A stretch of 40,710 nt of DNA from Candidatus Amunia macphersoniae (GTDB lineage: Bacteria > Chloroflexota > Dormibacteria > Aeolococcales > Aeolococcaceae): the NCBI GenBank assembly GCA_016464795.1, contig JAEKNN010000016.1, positions 1 through 40,710 on the forward strand, given 5' to 3'. This document shows, piece by piece, positions 30,967-39,425 of this stretch. Both the position numbers and the translations under genes were made by a program. Below the pieces are notes generated by a model, which searched no databases, had not been told where the DNA came from, and worked only from the letters and a program-made list of their open reading frames with translations. Each line of letters begins with the position of its first letter. The first letter of the stretch is position 1.

Positions 30967-32505
30967 ATGGACACCATGGCGATAGGATCGAGGGCGCCCA
31001 GCGCGACCCCCGGGCTGCGGTCGCTGAAGGCTCTGGCTCCGATCCGGTTCACCAGGCGGCACTGGCGCGCCGCGGTGATCGCGACGTACGCGATCCTCCT
31101 GGCCACCGTCGAGCTTCATCATGAACCGTGGTTCGACGAGGCGCAGGCATGGCTCCTGGCGCGCGATGCGTCGCCCTGGGAGCTGGTGGCCCACCGCCTC
31201 CATTACGAGGGCACCCCGGGGCTCTGGCAGCTGATCCTCATGCCCTTCGCCAAGGCCGGGCTGCCGTATCGCACGGTCAGCGTTCTCGGTGCCCTGTTCG
31301 CGCTCGGCGGTGTTGTCGTCTTCGTCCGGCGTGCCCCCCTGCCGCCGCTGGTGGTCGCCAGTGTCCCGTTCACCTACTTCATCCTGTTCCAGTATGGCGT
31401 GGTGGCGCGCAGCTATTCCGTGCTGTTGCTGCTGCTCTCCCTCGTTGCCGCGGGTTGGCGGGGCCGCTGGAGCCACCCCGTCCGGCACATGCTGTTGCTC
31501 GGCCTGCTCTCGCAGGTGAGCCTTCATGGACTGATCGTCGCCGCCTCCGTCGTCGTCGCCGATCTGCCCGAGCTGAGCCGCCGCTGGCACGCCATGGCAG
31601 TCAGGCGGCGACGTGCTCAGGTCGGCGCTCTGACCGGCTTTTTGGTGCTCACGGTGGCCACCGTGGTCGAGCTCTGGCCCACCGCCGACAACAGCGGGGG
31701 CGGCTCATGGCATCTCGGGATCAGCGACATCGCCACCGCCATCGCCACCTTCACCCACTCGGCGCCGGTGCCGCTGCTCATCGTCCCGGCGCTGCTGGTG
31801 CTGGGATGGTGGTTTCGCGTGCGCGGCGTGCTGCCGCTGGTGGTCCTGGCCGTGGGGGGCCTGGGGCTGCTGTTCGTGTTGCGTTACGCCAGTCCATGGC
31901 ATGGGGGCGTCGTCTTCGTGGTGATCCTCTTCGCGCTGTGGATCAGCTGGCCGCAACGGCCGGCGGAGCCCGGCGGCGGCCCGCGGCATCATCGGCTCCG
32001 GTCGGCAGCCCTCGTCGCCACCATGGTGGTCATGGCCACCCAGCTGGTGTGGACCGCAGCCGCCGTCCGCTTCGATCTGGCCAGCAGCTACTCCGGGACC
32101 GCCGGCGCTGCCGAGTACCTCGCCTCCCATCTGGCGGGTCGGCGGGTTGATGCCGTCGGCAAGTGGTCGGTCGGCCTGCTGCCGTACTTCCGCAGCAACG
32201 TCTTCAACAACTACCACCACGCGGGCGGCCCGTCGTACTGGCCGTGGTCATATGCCACCAACCCCCTCCAGGGGGGATGGCCGGCCGTGCTTGCCGACCA
32301 TCCCGACGTCATCGTCGTGACCGCAAAGTCGCGCTCGCCGGCAACCCTGCCCTGCATCCCCGGTTACCACCAGGCTGCCGTGTTTCCCGGCGCCATCTAC
32401 TTCGCCATGGCTCCCTACGAAAGCGAGACCGTGGCCATCTACGAACTGCAGGGGCCTCCGCCCGCGCCGGATGCCCAGGTCACCTCGGGATGCGGCGCGG
32501 CCTGA
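30967..32505 (+). CDS. GT-C-fold-like membrane glycosyltransferase
   Basis: A 512-residue polytopic membrane protein with about nine helices. After TM1 the first loop reads LHHEPWFDEAQAWLLARD, with the acidic pair Asp57/Glu58 that GT-C enzymes use to bind metal and the polyprenyl-phosphate sugar donor. A conserved-looking HYEGTPGLWQLILMP loop follows. The C-terminal part (about 375-512) is soluble and outside, with WPWSYATNPLQGG. It probably adds a sugar to an envelope glycan or lipid on the outer face. It heads a cluster with a GT4 enzyme and UDP-galactopyranose mutase. ATG 30976 is an alternative start. Confidence 0.75.
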   Translation: MDTMAIGSRAPSATPGLRSLKALAPIRFTRRHWRAAVIATYAILLATVELHHEPWFDEAQAWLLARDASPWELVAHRLHYEGTPGLWQLILMPFAKAGLPYRTVSVLGALFALGGVVVFVRRAPLPPLVVASVPFTYFILFQYGVVARSYSVLLLLLSLVAAGWRGRWSHPVRHMLLLGLLSQVSLHGLIVAASVVVADLPELSRRWHAMAVRRRRAQVGALTGFLVLTVATVVELWPTADNSGGGSWHLGISDIATAIATFTHSAPVPLLIVPALLVLGWWFRVRGVLPLVVLAVGGLGLLFVLRYASPWHGGVVFVVILFALWISWPQRPAEPGGGPRHHRLRSAALVATMVVMATQLVWTAAAVRFDLASSYSGTAGAAEYLASHLAGRRVDAVGKWSVGLLPYFRSNVFNNYHHAGGPSYWPWSYATNPLQGGWPAVLADHPDVIVVTAKSRSPATLPCIPGYHQAAVFPGAIYFAMAPYESETVAIYELQGPPPAPDAQVTSGCGAA

Positions 32506-32705
32506 GGGGCGCCGCGGGCCGAGCTGTCAGCGTCTCCCCGCCGCTCCGGGGCGGCACGTCGCCGCCGCGGTGGCCAACGGCAAACCTGTCATGGTGGTCG
32601 AGGGCGAGGCCGATCGGGACGCCGCCGGGATCGGGCATCGGTCACGGACGAAAATGTGATAGCGTCGCGCTCACCTAACAGTAATGTCGGGGAAAGGGAG
32701 AGTAC

Positions 32706-33824
32706 ATGGGCGGGGAGCCGATTCGAGATCTGGTGGTGTTCTCGCACCTGCGCTGGGACGGGGTCTGGCAACGGCCGCATCACCTGGTTTCGCGCTTGGC
32801 CAACCGCTTCCGACGGACGTGGTTCGCCGAGGAACCGGTGCAGCGGGCCGAGGATGGCGTCCGACTGCGCTGCGAGTCCGCCGGGCCGGTGACGCGAGTG
32901 CTCGTGGATGTTGCGACGAGCACTCGCTGGCCCACCTTCGGTGAGCCGGCAGACCTCGATCACGGCGCTCTGGTGGCCGCGGCGTGTGCAGCGCCCTCCG
33001 ACCCGGTGGTCTGGCTGTACAGCCCGATGGCGCTGCCGATGGCGAGGCAGCTGCAGCCCTCGGTGCTGGTCTACGACGTCATGGACGACCTCACCTCGTT
33101 CAAGGGAGCGGTGCCCGAGAGCCGTCTCCGCCACTCTCAGGCGCTCGCCGAGGCCGACCTGGTCTTCACTGGTGGCCGCTCCATCCACGAGCGCGTCATG
33201 GAGCACCGTCGCCGTCCGTCCCGGACGCTCTGCTTTCCCAGCGGTGTCGAGGTCGATCACTTCGCGCACCAGCCGATCCCCCACCCCCGTCCCGTGGCTG
33301 GATACGTCGGCGTCATCGACGAGCGCCTCGACCTCGGCCTGATCGCCGATCTGGCCAGGAAGCTTCCGGGCTGGACCATCCGCATGGTGGGCCCGGTGGC
33401 GAAGATCGACAGGGAGATGCTCCCCGTCGCGCCCAACATCGAGTATCTCGGTCAACGGTCCTACGCCGACCTGCCGGCGATCATGGCCGGCTTCGACGTG
33501 GCGCTGATGCCATTCGCGCTCAACGATGCCACCGCCTCGATCAGCCCTACCAAGACGCTCGAGTACCTCGCCGCCGGCCTGCCGACAGTGTCGACGCGCA
33601 TCCGCGACGTCGTCCGTGACCACACATCGGTGGTGGCCTTTGCTGACGACGCCGGCGGCTTCGCACAGCTCTGCGCCGACGTGCGCGTCGGCCGGTGGCG
33701 CTTTCCTGCCGAGCGTGTGACCGCGATCCTGCTGGCGCACCAGTGGGACGCGATCGCGGCCAGCATGTTCGAGCTGATCGTCGAGGCTGGCGACGTACGG
33801 CGTGGCGACATTGTCGCGAGCTGA
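32706..33824 (+). CDS. GT4/GT-B glycosyltransferase
   Basis: A 372-residue cytosolic glycosyltransferase. The N-terminal domain begins IRDLVVFSHLRWDGVWQRP with the QRPHHL motif typical of a 'glycosyltransferase family 1' group next to UDP-galactopyranose mutase genes. The mid segment VYDVMDDLTSF is conserved in these proteins. The C-terminal nucleotide-sugar domain shows AGYVGVIDERLDLGLI, IEYLGQRSYADLPAIM and PTKTLEYLAAGLPTVST (donor-binding EX-type region). Start ATG 32706 has AGGGAG 6 bases upstream. The stop overlaps the glf start by 23 bases. TAGCGT (32660-32665) is a possible -10. Confidence 0.9.
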   Translation: MGGEPIRDLVVFSHLRWDGVWQRPHHLVSRLANRFRRTWFAEEPVQRAEDGVRLRCESAGPVTRVLVDVATSTRWPTFGEPADLDHGALVAAACAAPSDPVVWLYSPMALPMARQLQPSVLVYDVMDDLTSFKGAVPESRLRHSQALAEADLVFTGGRSIHERVMEHRRRPSRTLCFPSGVEVDHFAHQPIPHPRPVAGYVGVIDERLDLGLIADLARKLPGWTIRMVGPVAKIDREMLPVAPNIEYLGQRSYADLPAIMAGFDVALMPFALNDATASISPTKTLEYLAAGLPTVSTRIRDVVRDHTSVVAFADDAGGFAQLCADVRVGRWRFPAERVTAILLAHQWDAIAASMFELIVEAGDVRRGDIVAS

Positions 33825-35058
33825 CGGTGGCCCTCCGTCCGCTCGGCGTTTCGACTATCTGGTGGTGGGCGCAGGTTTCGCGGGTGCCGTCATGGCCGAG
33901 CGGATGGCCCGCGTGGCGGGCATGCGCGTTCTCCTGGTCGACCGGCGCAACCACATCGGTGGCAATGCGCACGACACAGTCGATGACGCGGGGGTCCGCA
34001 TCCACCGGTACGGTCCGCACATCTTCCACACCAACTCGAGCGACGTCTTCTACTACCTGAGCACATTCACCGCATGGCGTCCCTACCAGCACCGCGTGCT
34101 GGCCTCGGTGGATGGACAGCTGGTGCCGCTGCCGATCAATCTCGACACCGTCAACCTGCTCTACGGCATGAACCTCGACGCGGCGGGCATGGTCGGATTT
34201 CTCGACGGGGTCGCGGAGGCGCGGGAGCCGGTTCGCACATCCGAGGACCTGGTGATCAGCCGGGTCGGCCGCGACCTTTACGACAAGTTCTTCCGCAACT
34301 ACACCCGCAAGCAGTGGGGAATCGACGCTTCAGACCTGGACAGCAGCGTGGCCGCCCGAGTGCCCGCCCGCGCCAACCGCGACTCGCGGTACTTCACCGA
34401 CAGGTACCAGGCGATGCCGCTGCACGGCTACACCAGGCTCTTCGAGCGGATGCTGGATCACCCCAACATCAAGATCATGCTGAACACCGATTGGCGCGAG
34501 ATCGACGGTGTCATCCCCTACGGCGAGATCGTGTACACAGGTGCCGTCGACGAGTTCTTTGGGTTTCGGCACGGACCCCTGCCCTACCGTTCCATCGACT
34601 TCCGCTTCGAGACCCACGACCTGGAGCGATATCAAGAGGCGGCTGTGGTCAACTACCCCAACGACAACGACTACACCCGGATCACAGAGTTCAAGTACCT
34701 GACCGGCCAGGTCCACCCCAAGACGACTGTGGTGTACGAATACCCGACGGCCAACGGCGACCCCTACTACCCGATCCCTCAGCCTCAGAACGCAGCGCGC
34801 TATCGGCTCTACCGGGAGGATGCCGAGCGCGAGAGGGGTGTGCACTTCGTTGGCCGGCTGGCCACCTATCGCTACTACAACATGGACCAGGTCGTCGCCC
34901 AGGCGCTGGCCACGTTCCGCCGTCTCCAACGCCCCGGGGATGATGTCGAGCCGTCCGTGGCCGCCTCGATGACCGGCCCCGGCGAGGATCGCGCGCCGGC
35001 GGACGCCCGCTCGCTGATCGGGATCGTGATGGGCACTGCCGGCGGGGACCAGGCATGA
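33802..35058 (+). CDS. glf: UDP-galactopyranose mutase
   Basis: A 418-residue FAD enzyme that interconverts UDP-galactopyranose and UDP-galactofuranose, the precursor of galactofuranose-containing envelope glycans. The dinucleotide motif is YLVVGAGFAGAVMAE; the flavin segment is NHIGGNAHD; GPHIFHTN and NYTRKQWGID are diagnostic. Substrate-binding arginines and tyrosines lie in PLPYRSIDFRF and NDNDYTRITEFKY. GTG 33802 overlaps the upstream glycosyltransferase; the FAD motif begins 18 residues in. The C-terminal 35 residues are non-conserved. Its TGA overlaps the aldo/keto reductase ATG (ATGA). Confidence 0.96.
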   Translation: MATLSRADGGPPSARRFDYLVVGAGFAGAVMAERMARVAGMRVLLVDRRNHIGGNAHDTVDDAGVRIHRYGPHIFHTNSSDVFYYLSTFTAWRPYQHRVLASVDGQLVPLPINLDTVNLLYGMNLDAAGMVGFLDGVAEAREPVRTSEDLVISRVGRDLYDKFFRNYTRKQWGIDASDLDSSVAARVPARANRDSRYFTDRYQAMPLHGYTRLFERMLDHPNIKIMLNTDWREIDGVIPYGEIVYTGAVDEFFGFRHGPLPYRSIDFRFETHDLERYQEAAVVNYPNDNDYTRITEFKYLTGQVHPKTTVVYEYPTANGDPYYPIPQPQNAARYRLYREDAERERGVHFVGRLATYRYYNMDQVVAQALATFRRLQRPGDDVEPSVAASMTGPGEDRAPADARSLIGIVMGTAGGDQA

Positions 35059-36056
35059 CCCCACTGGCAACGGCGCCGCTCGGGCGCACCGGGTATGAGA
35101 TCACCCGTGTCGGGTTGGGCGCCTAGGCGATTGGCGGAGGCGAGTGGCAGGGCGGCTGGGGGCCCCAGAATGACGAGGAGTCTGTGCAGGCCATCCTGCG
35201 CGCCGTTGAGCGGGGGATCAACTGGATCGACACCGCTCCCGCATACGGCCTGGGCAAGGCGGAGGAGGTGGTGGGTACCGCGCTGCGCCGGATGCCGTCG
35301 CATCTGCGACCCCTGATGTTCACCAAGTGCGGCTTGGTCTGGGAGCAGGGGGCGCGAACCGTCTCCAACGTGCTCGCCCCGGCTTCCATCCGCAGCGAGT
35401 GCGAGCAGTCACTGCGACGTCTGGGGGTGGAGGTCCTGGACCTGCTCCAGATCCACTGGCCCTCGGACGACGGCACACCCATCGAGGACTCCTGGGCCAC
35501 GATGAGAGAGCTGGTCGACGAGGGCAAGGTCCGCTGCATTGGGGTGAGCAACTTCGGCGTGGACCTGCTCGACGCCTGTGAGGGCATCCGCCACGTCGAC
35601 ACGGTTCAGCCTCAGCTCAACCTGCTGGTCCGTGATGCGCTCGACAGCGTCATCCCGTGGGCGCGGCGGCACCGGGCCGGCGTGCTCGTGTACAGCCCGA
35701 TGCGATCGGGGCTGCTCAGCGGCAGCTTCACCCACGAACGTGCGGCCTCACTGCCTGACGATGATTGGCGCCGCGCTGACGGGGATTTCACCGAGCCCCT
35801 GCTCAGCCGTCACCTCGACCTCGTGGATCGTCTCCGGCCTGTGGCCGGAGACCTCGACTGCACAGTGGCCGAGCTGGCGATCGCCTGGACCCTGCATCAG
35901 CCCGGCGTCACCGCGGCGATCGTGGGCGCGCGCCGGCCTGAGCAGGTGGACGGCTGGATCGGCAGCCTCGACGTCTCCCTCTCGCCGGACGCGGTGAGCG
36001 CAATCGAGTCGGCGCTCGAGGCGAGCGGAATGACGGAGCCCGCACCAGCACGGTGA
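35055..36056 (+). pseudogene. Aldo/keto reductase gene interrupted by an in-frame TAG at codon 24
   Basis: From ATG 35055 (overlapping the glf stop) the frame reads MTPLATAPLGRTGYEITR then VGLGA, TAG at 35124-35126, then AIGGGEWQGGWGPQNDEE and a full aldo/keto reductase to 36056 (333 codons plus stop). Family members normally have Trp here (GLGAWAIGGG), so TGG to TAG is one base change. The catalytic Asp/Tyr (WIDTAPAYG), Lys (FTKCG) and His (LLQIHWPS) are intact. TAG serves as a normal stop elsewhere in the window, so recoding is unlikely. A nonsense mutation, a strain variant or a read error are the options. Restart at GTG 35184 would lose the first strands and part of the cofactor site. Confidence 0.85.
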
Positions 36057-36057
36057 C

Positions 36058-37485
36058 ATGAGCCGCCCCGCGGTCGCAGCGGTCGCGAAGGAGCCGCGGA
36101 TCGAGATCCTCGGCTCCTTCGAGTCCGTCTATCAGCCGGCCCACGACATCGACAACATCGAGAGCACTGGGCACGAGCAGCGCTGGCGAGAGGACCTGTC
36201 GCTCCTACTGTCGTGTGGCGTCACCACCCTGCGATACCCGGTGCGGTGGCACCGTGTCGAGGAGGAGGCCGGGAGGTACGACTGGGCCCGGACCGATGAG
36301 GTTCTCGGGTGGATGCGTGACCACGACATGCGTCCCATCGTCGACCTCGTTCACCACATGAGCGTGCCCCGGTGGCTCGACGGCGGATTCGCAGACCGGC
36401 GATACCACCAAGCGGTGCTGCGGTACTACCAGGCCTTCGCTCGGCGATACCCCTGGGTGCCTGGCTACACGCTCTTCAACGAGCCCTTCACCACCCTTTT
36501 CCTGGCCGGCAGCGAGGCCGTCTTCCCGCCGTATCTGGAGGGAACCCGCGGCTTTATCGAGCTGGTCCGCAACGTGATGCCGTCGATCGCCGAAGGCAGC
36601 CGCATGTTCCGTCACCTCCTGCCCCAGGCGCGACATCTCAACGTCGACAGCTGCGAGCGGCACACGGCGGCGCAACCCGAGGCGCAGGAGTACGCGGAGT
36701 ACGCCAATGACAGACGTTTCGCGCTCACCGACCTGCTCCTGGGCCGCCACCTCGACCCCCACCGGCCATTCATCGCCGACCTGGTGGCCAACGGGGGAGA
36801 GGACCTTCTCGACCTTCCCGCCGGCCACATCGACGTGCTGGGCCTCGACTACTACGCGCATTCGCAGTGGCAGTTCACCAGCCCGGGCTGTGGCGCCGGG
36901 ACGTCTCCGCAACCGGGGCGCCTGGATGACCTCATCGTCGAGTATTGGGACCGCTACCGTCTCCCGGTGCTGCTGGGGGAGACCAACATCCGCGGGCACT
37001 CGTCTGATCGCTCCACCTGGTTGAAGTACACCCTCGAGCACTGTCAGAGCGCCTGCCGCCGCGGTGTCCCCGTGGAGGGCTACTGCTGGTTTCCGTTTGT
37101 CGACTCCTGCGACTGGGCGTCGCTCCTGCGCCGCGCGGACGGCGCCATCGACCCAGTCGGGGTGTTCTGGTTGGACGGGGACCGCAACCGGCGGGAGTCA
37201 TCGATGTCGGCGACGTTCAGGATGGCGGCCGCCGGTGTCCCCGCCAGCGGGCTCCCCGCCTACCGCTTGCGCCGCCCCGTCGCCGACTGGCTCCAGGGCT
37301 ACCTGCCGCAGATGGCTCATTGGGAGTGGTTGGAGGCCCCCGACGAACCTGTGTGCACCAATGCACCAGAGCTGGGCGACATCATGGAGTTCGGCGAGCG
37401 GGAACTGTTCGCCGAGCCGCTGCCAGGGGCCGCCTATGAAGAGCTGCGGGACGCTGGCGGACGTCAGGTCGAGAGGGGCGGCTGA
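36058..37485 (+). CDS. Family-1-like glycoside hydrolase
   Basis: A 475-residue (beta/alpha)8-barrel retaining glycosidase, no signal peptide. The acid/base Glu142 is in TLFNEPF and the nucleophile Glu308 in VLLGETN, the pair and spacing of clan GH-A. Further conserved-looking segments: GVTTLRYPVRWHRVE, VDLVHHMSVPRWLDGGF and GYCWFPFVDSCDW. It differs enough from classical beta-glucosidases that I leave the subfamily open. The ATG lies one base after the aldo/keto reductase stop. In a cluster with glf and glycosyltransferases it may trim a galactose-containing glycan or recycle its pieces. Confidence 0.85.
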   Translation: MSRPAVAAVAKEPRIEILGSFESVYQPAHDIDNIESTGHEQRWREDLSLLLSCGVTTLRYPVRWHRVEEEAGRYDWARTDEVLGWMRDHDMRPIVDLVHHMSVPRWLDGGFADRRYHQAVLRYYQAFARRYPWVPGYTLFNEPFTTLFLAGSEAVFPPYLEGTRGFIELVRNVMPSIAEGSRMFRHLLPQARHLNVDSCERHTAAQPEAQEYAEYANDRRFALTDLLLGRHLDPHRPFIADLVANGGEDLLDLPAGHIDVLGLDYYAHSQWQFTSPGCGAGTSPQPGRLDDLIVEYWDRYRLPVLLGETNIRGHSSDRSTWLKYTLEHCQSACRRGVPVEGYCWFPFVDSCDWASLLRRADGAIDPVGVFWLDGDRNRRESSMSATFRMAAAGVPASGLPAYRLRRPVADWLQGYLPQMAHWEWLEAPDEPVCTNAPELGDIMEFGERELFAEPLPGAAYEELRDAGGRQVERGG

Positions 37486-37681
37486 GGTGGCCTCGGCGCG
37501 CGGCCGGAAAGGTCTTCGGTGATGTCGTCTTTTCCGACACGGCTGGTATCATCCTTCGTATTCCAAGCGCCGTTCGACCGCGCCCATCGAGGATGGCTGA
37601 TGACCAGGGACGATCAGAGCACAGCCGGCGTGTTGAGCGCGGGGCGGTGATCGCCGAGCCGACCCGCCGGACCGCCACCCG

Positions 37682-38173
37682 GTGCTGACGCCGACCACGC
37701 GCGTCCGCAGTGGGGCGGTTCGCGCCGAGGCCATGCGAATCGCGGTGGCCCATCACCGGCGGTTTGCCACCTTCCTGGGCGTGGGGGCGACCGGGGTCCT
37801 GATCGCCAACGGCGGCCTGGTCCTGCTGCGTGAAGCCCTCGGCCTGGACGTTTTCGTGGCAGGGGCCCTCTCTTGGCAGGCCGCCATCATCGTCACCTTC
37901 ACCCTCAACGCCGCCATCACCTGGCGTGGCGCCTGCGAGCGCTCTCTGATGGCACGGTTGGGAAGCTTCGAGCTCATCAGCGTGGTGGGGCTGTGCATCT
38001 ACCTCAGCACCATCGCGGTGGTCCAGGGTGTCCTGCATCTCCACTACATCGTCGGCGGTCTGGCCGGCTCGGGCGTGGCCTCCCTCTGGAACTACGCCGC
38101 CAATCATCGGTTCACCTTCCGATGGGATGACGAGGCCGAGGCCATGTCGGCGGAGGAGCTGCCCGCCGCCTAG
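37682..38173 (+). CDS. GtrA-family membrane protein
   Basis: About 163 residues from GTG 37682 (ATG 37733 would give 146). Four transmembrane helices: FLGVGATGVLIANGGLVLL, FVAGALSWQAAIIVTFTLNAAI, ELISVVGLCIYLSTIAVV and YIVGGLAGSGVASLWNYAANH. The ending WNYAANHRFTFRW is the GtrA signature. GtrA proteins help flip or present polyprenyl-phosphate-linked sugars for GT-C enzymes, which fits the GT-C-like gene at the head of this cluster. The 196-base gap before it holds TATCAT near 37546 as a possible -10 and no gene I can support. Confidence 0.85.
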   Translation: MLTPTTRVRSGAVRAEAMRIAVAHHRRFATFLGVGATGVLIANGGLVLLREALGLDVFVAGALSWQAAIIVTFTLNAAITWRGACERSLMARLGSFELISVVGLCIYLSTIAVVQGVLHLHYIVGGLAGSGVASLWNYAANHRFTFRWDDEAEAMSAEELPAA

Positions 38174-38199
38174 CAGCCGGCACGTCAGTACCATCGCCT

Positions 38200-38226
38200 C
38201 CTCTGTCAGCCTCCGCCTCACAGAGG
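38200..38226. other. Inverted repeat in the GtrA-DinB gap
   Basis: CCTCTGT (38200-38206) pairs with ACAGAGG (38220-38226) around a 13-base loop. It lies just before the DinB ribosome binding site; it could end GtrA transcripts or structure the DinB leader. Confidence 0.35.
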
Positions 38227-38247
38227 CAGTTCCGGGGAGACGGGTAC

Positions 38248-38766
38248 ATGGTCCAGGACCTGTCCGATCCGCGTCGGTCCGAGCCGCCATTCGTGCTCCA
38301 GGAGCGGGCCATGCTGGAGGCGTGGCTGGAGTTCCACCGGGCCACGCTCCTGTTGAAGTGTCAGGGCCTGGATTCCGCCGGGCTCGACGCGCGTCCCGTT
38401 GCCACATCGAAGCTCTCGCTGCACGGGCTGGTCCGTCACCTGGCGGAGGTGGAGCAGAACTGGTTCCATCGGGTGCTTCTGAGCGACCCGGATGTGATGC
38501 CGCTCTGGTCAAACCCCGACGTCGAAGACAGCGAGCTGGTGCCGCTCGACGAGGCCGACTGGGAGGCCGACCTGGCCGCGTGGCAGGCGCAATGCGAGCG
38601 GAGCAGGCTGGTGGCGGCACGGCATCAGCTCGACGACACCGGGCTCCGGCGTGGCGTCCCGTGCTCCCTCCGCTGGATCTTCGTGCACATGATCGAGGAG
38701 TACGCCCGCCACAACGGGCACGCCGATCTGATTCGCGAGATGGTGGACGGAGCCGTCGGCTGGTGA
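38248..38766 (+). CDS. DinB-superfamily protein (DUF664)
   Basis: A 172-residue four-helix bundle. The metal-site histidines are visible in LHGLVRHLAEVEQNWFHRVL (helix 2) and HMIEEYARHNGHADLIRE (helix 4). DUF664 members are related to mycothiol-, bacillithiol- or related thiol-dependent S-transferases; activity here is not known. GGGGAG lies about 8 bases before ATG 38248. It converges on the PadR gene with an 8-base gap. Confidence 0.88.
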   Translation: MVQDLSDPRRSEPPFVLQERAMLEAWLEFHRATLLLKCQGLDSAGLDARPVATSKLSLHGLVRHLAEVEQNWFHRVLLSDPDVMPLWSNPDVEDSELVPLDEADWEADLAAWQAQCERSRLVAARHQLDDTGLRRGVPCSLRWIFVHMIEEYARHNGHADLIREMVDGAVGW

Positions 38767-38774
38767 CCTCTGGG

Positions 38775-39221
38775 TCACCCCACCGCTTCGCCAACCGGTG
38801 ACAGCGTCCGCGCCTCGGGCCGCGGGGTCCCCGGAAGTGGCGCGTGATTCTGATGCTCGGACTCGTACCTGTCGATGAAGTCGATGATCATGTCGCGAAC
38901 GCCGCACAGCTCACGAGCCTGGGCGTCGAGGGCGTCACCTCCGGCCTGGGTGATCTCGTAGCGGCGCCGCCGCGGGCCTTCGGCCGAGCGCTCCCACGTC
39001 GAACGCACCAGGCCGTCGTCCTCCATGGTGTTGAGAGTGCGGTAGACGGTTCCGGGGTCCCAGTGGCCGGGCGCGAGCGGTGCCAGCTTGTCGCGCAACT
39101 CGTACCCGTAGGTGGGCTCCTCACCGAGGAGCAGCAGCAGGCAGGGGCGCAGATAGTTTCGTGGCTGCACGGGGAGGCGCTGCTGCTCGGTGCCTCCAGC
39201 CGCTGAATCCATGTGGCGCAT
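38775..39221 (-). CDS. PadR-family transcriptional regulator
   Basis: A 148-residue regulator. The winged helix has LLLLLGEEPTYGYELRDKL, the recognition helix DPGTVYRTLNTMEDDGLVR and a wing in EGPRRRRYEIT; a dimerisation helix ends the protein (MIIDFIDRYE). PadR proteins are mostly ligand-responsive repressors. ATG 39221 is fixed by AGGAGG 5 bases upstream. It is divergent from the hydrogenase genes, so it could act on the shared 204-base region, or regulate only itself. Confidence 0.88.
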   Translation of the reverse strand: MRHMDSAAGGTEQQRLPVQPRNYLRPCLLLLLGEEPTYGYELRDKLAPLAPGHWDPGTVYRTLNTMEDDGLVRSTWERSAEGPRRRRYEITQAGGDALDAQARELCGVRDMIIDFIDRYESEHQNHAPLPGTPRPEARTLSPVGEAVG

Positions 39222-39296
39222 TGTCCCTCCTGGATCCTGGCTCGTGGGCGCCCAGAATTGCAACTGCTGGGTCGGTCGTCGGCGCGGGCGGAGACG

Positions 39297-39317
39297 CGCC
39301 ATCGGTGGTCGATGGCG
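39297..39317. promoter_or_regulatory. Perfect 21-bp dyad upstream of the hydrogenase promoter
   Basis: CGCCATCG-N5-CGATGGCG, 8-base perfect arms. Its centre is about 65 bases upstream of the predicted hydrogenase transcription start, a position typical of class I activator sites, and about 85 bases from the PadR start. The bound factor is unknown. Confidence 0.55.
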
Positions 39318-39336
39318 TAGATGTGGGCCGCACTTA

Positions 39337-39365
39337 TTGACGTCGCCGGACCGCCTCTCTAGGGT
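39337..39365 (+). promoter_or_regulatory. Hydrogenase operon promoter (housekeeping-type)
   Basis: TTGACG (39337-39342), a 17-base spacer and TAGGGT (39360-39365). The predicted start near 39372 gives a leader of about 54 bases with a normal ribosome binding site. Confidence 0.6.
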
Positions 39366-39372
39366 GCAGTTT

Positions 39373-39394
39373 CGCGTGGCCGCTGCGCCACGCG
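39373..39394 (+). promoter_or_regulatory. Hairpin at the predicted 5' end of the hydrogenase mRNA
   Basis: CGCGTGGC-N6-GCCACGCG, 8 perfect pairs, beginning at about +1 or +2 of the predicted transcript. It could protect the mRNA 5' end or be a protein-binding dyad. Confidence 0.5.
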
Positions 39395-39425
39395 GTATCC
39401 ACCCACGTGCCAGGGAGGTGTTGCA

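Noticed and set aside
35055..35184. Recoding of TAG as an amino acid in the aldo/keto reductase
   Set aside because: Other genes in the window end normally at TAG (glnQ, the M19 dipeptidase, the 96-aa ORF, GtrA), and no suppressor tRNA or pyrrolysine gene is visible.
37486..37681. A minus-strand small frame and a TATCAT promoter-like site before GtrA
   Set aside because: The small frame has no motif or ribosome binding site. TATCAT has no -35 at a proper distance, so I mention it only with GtrA.
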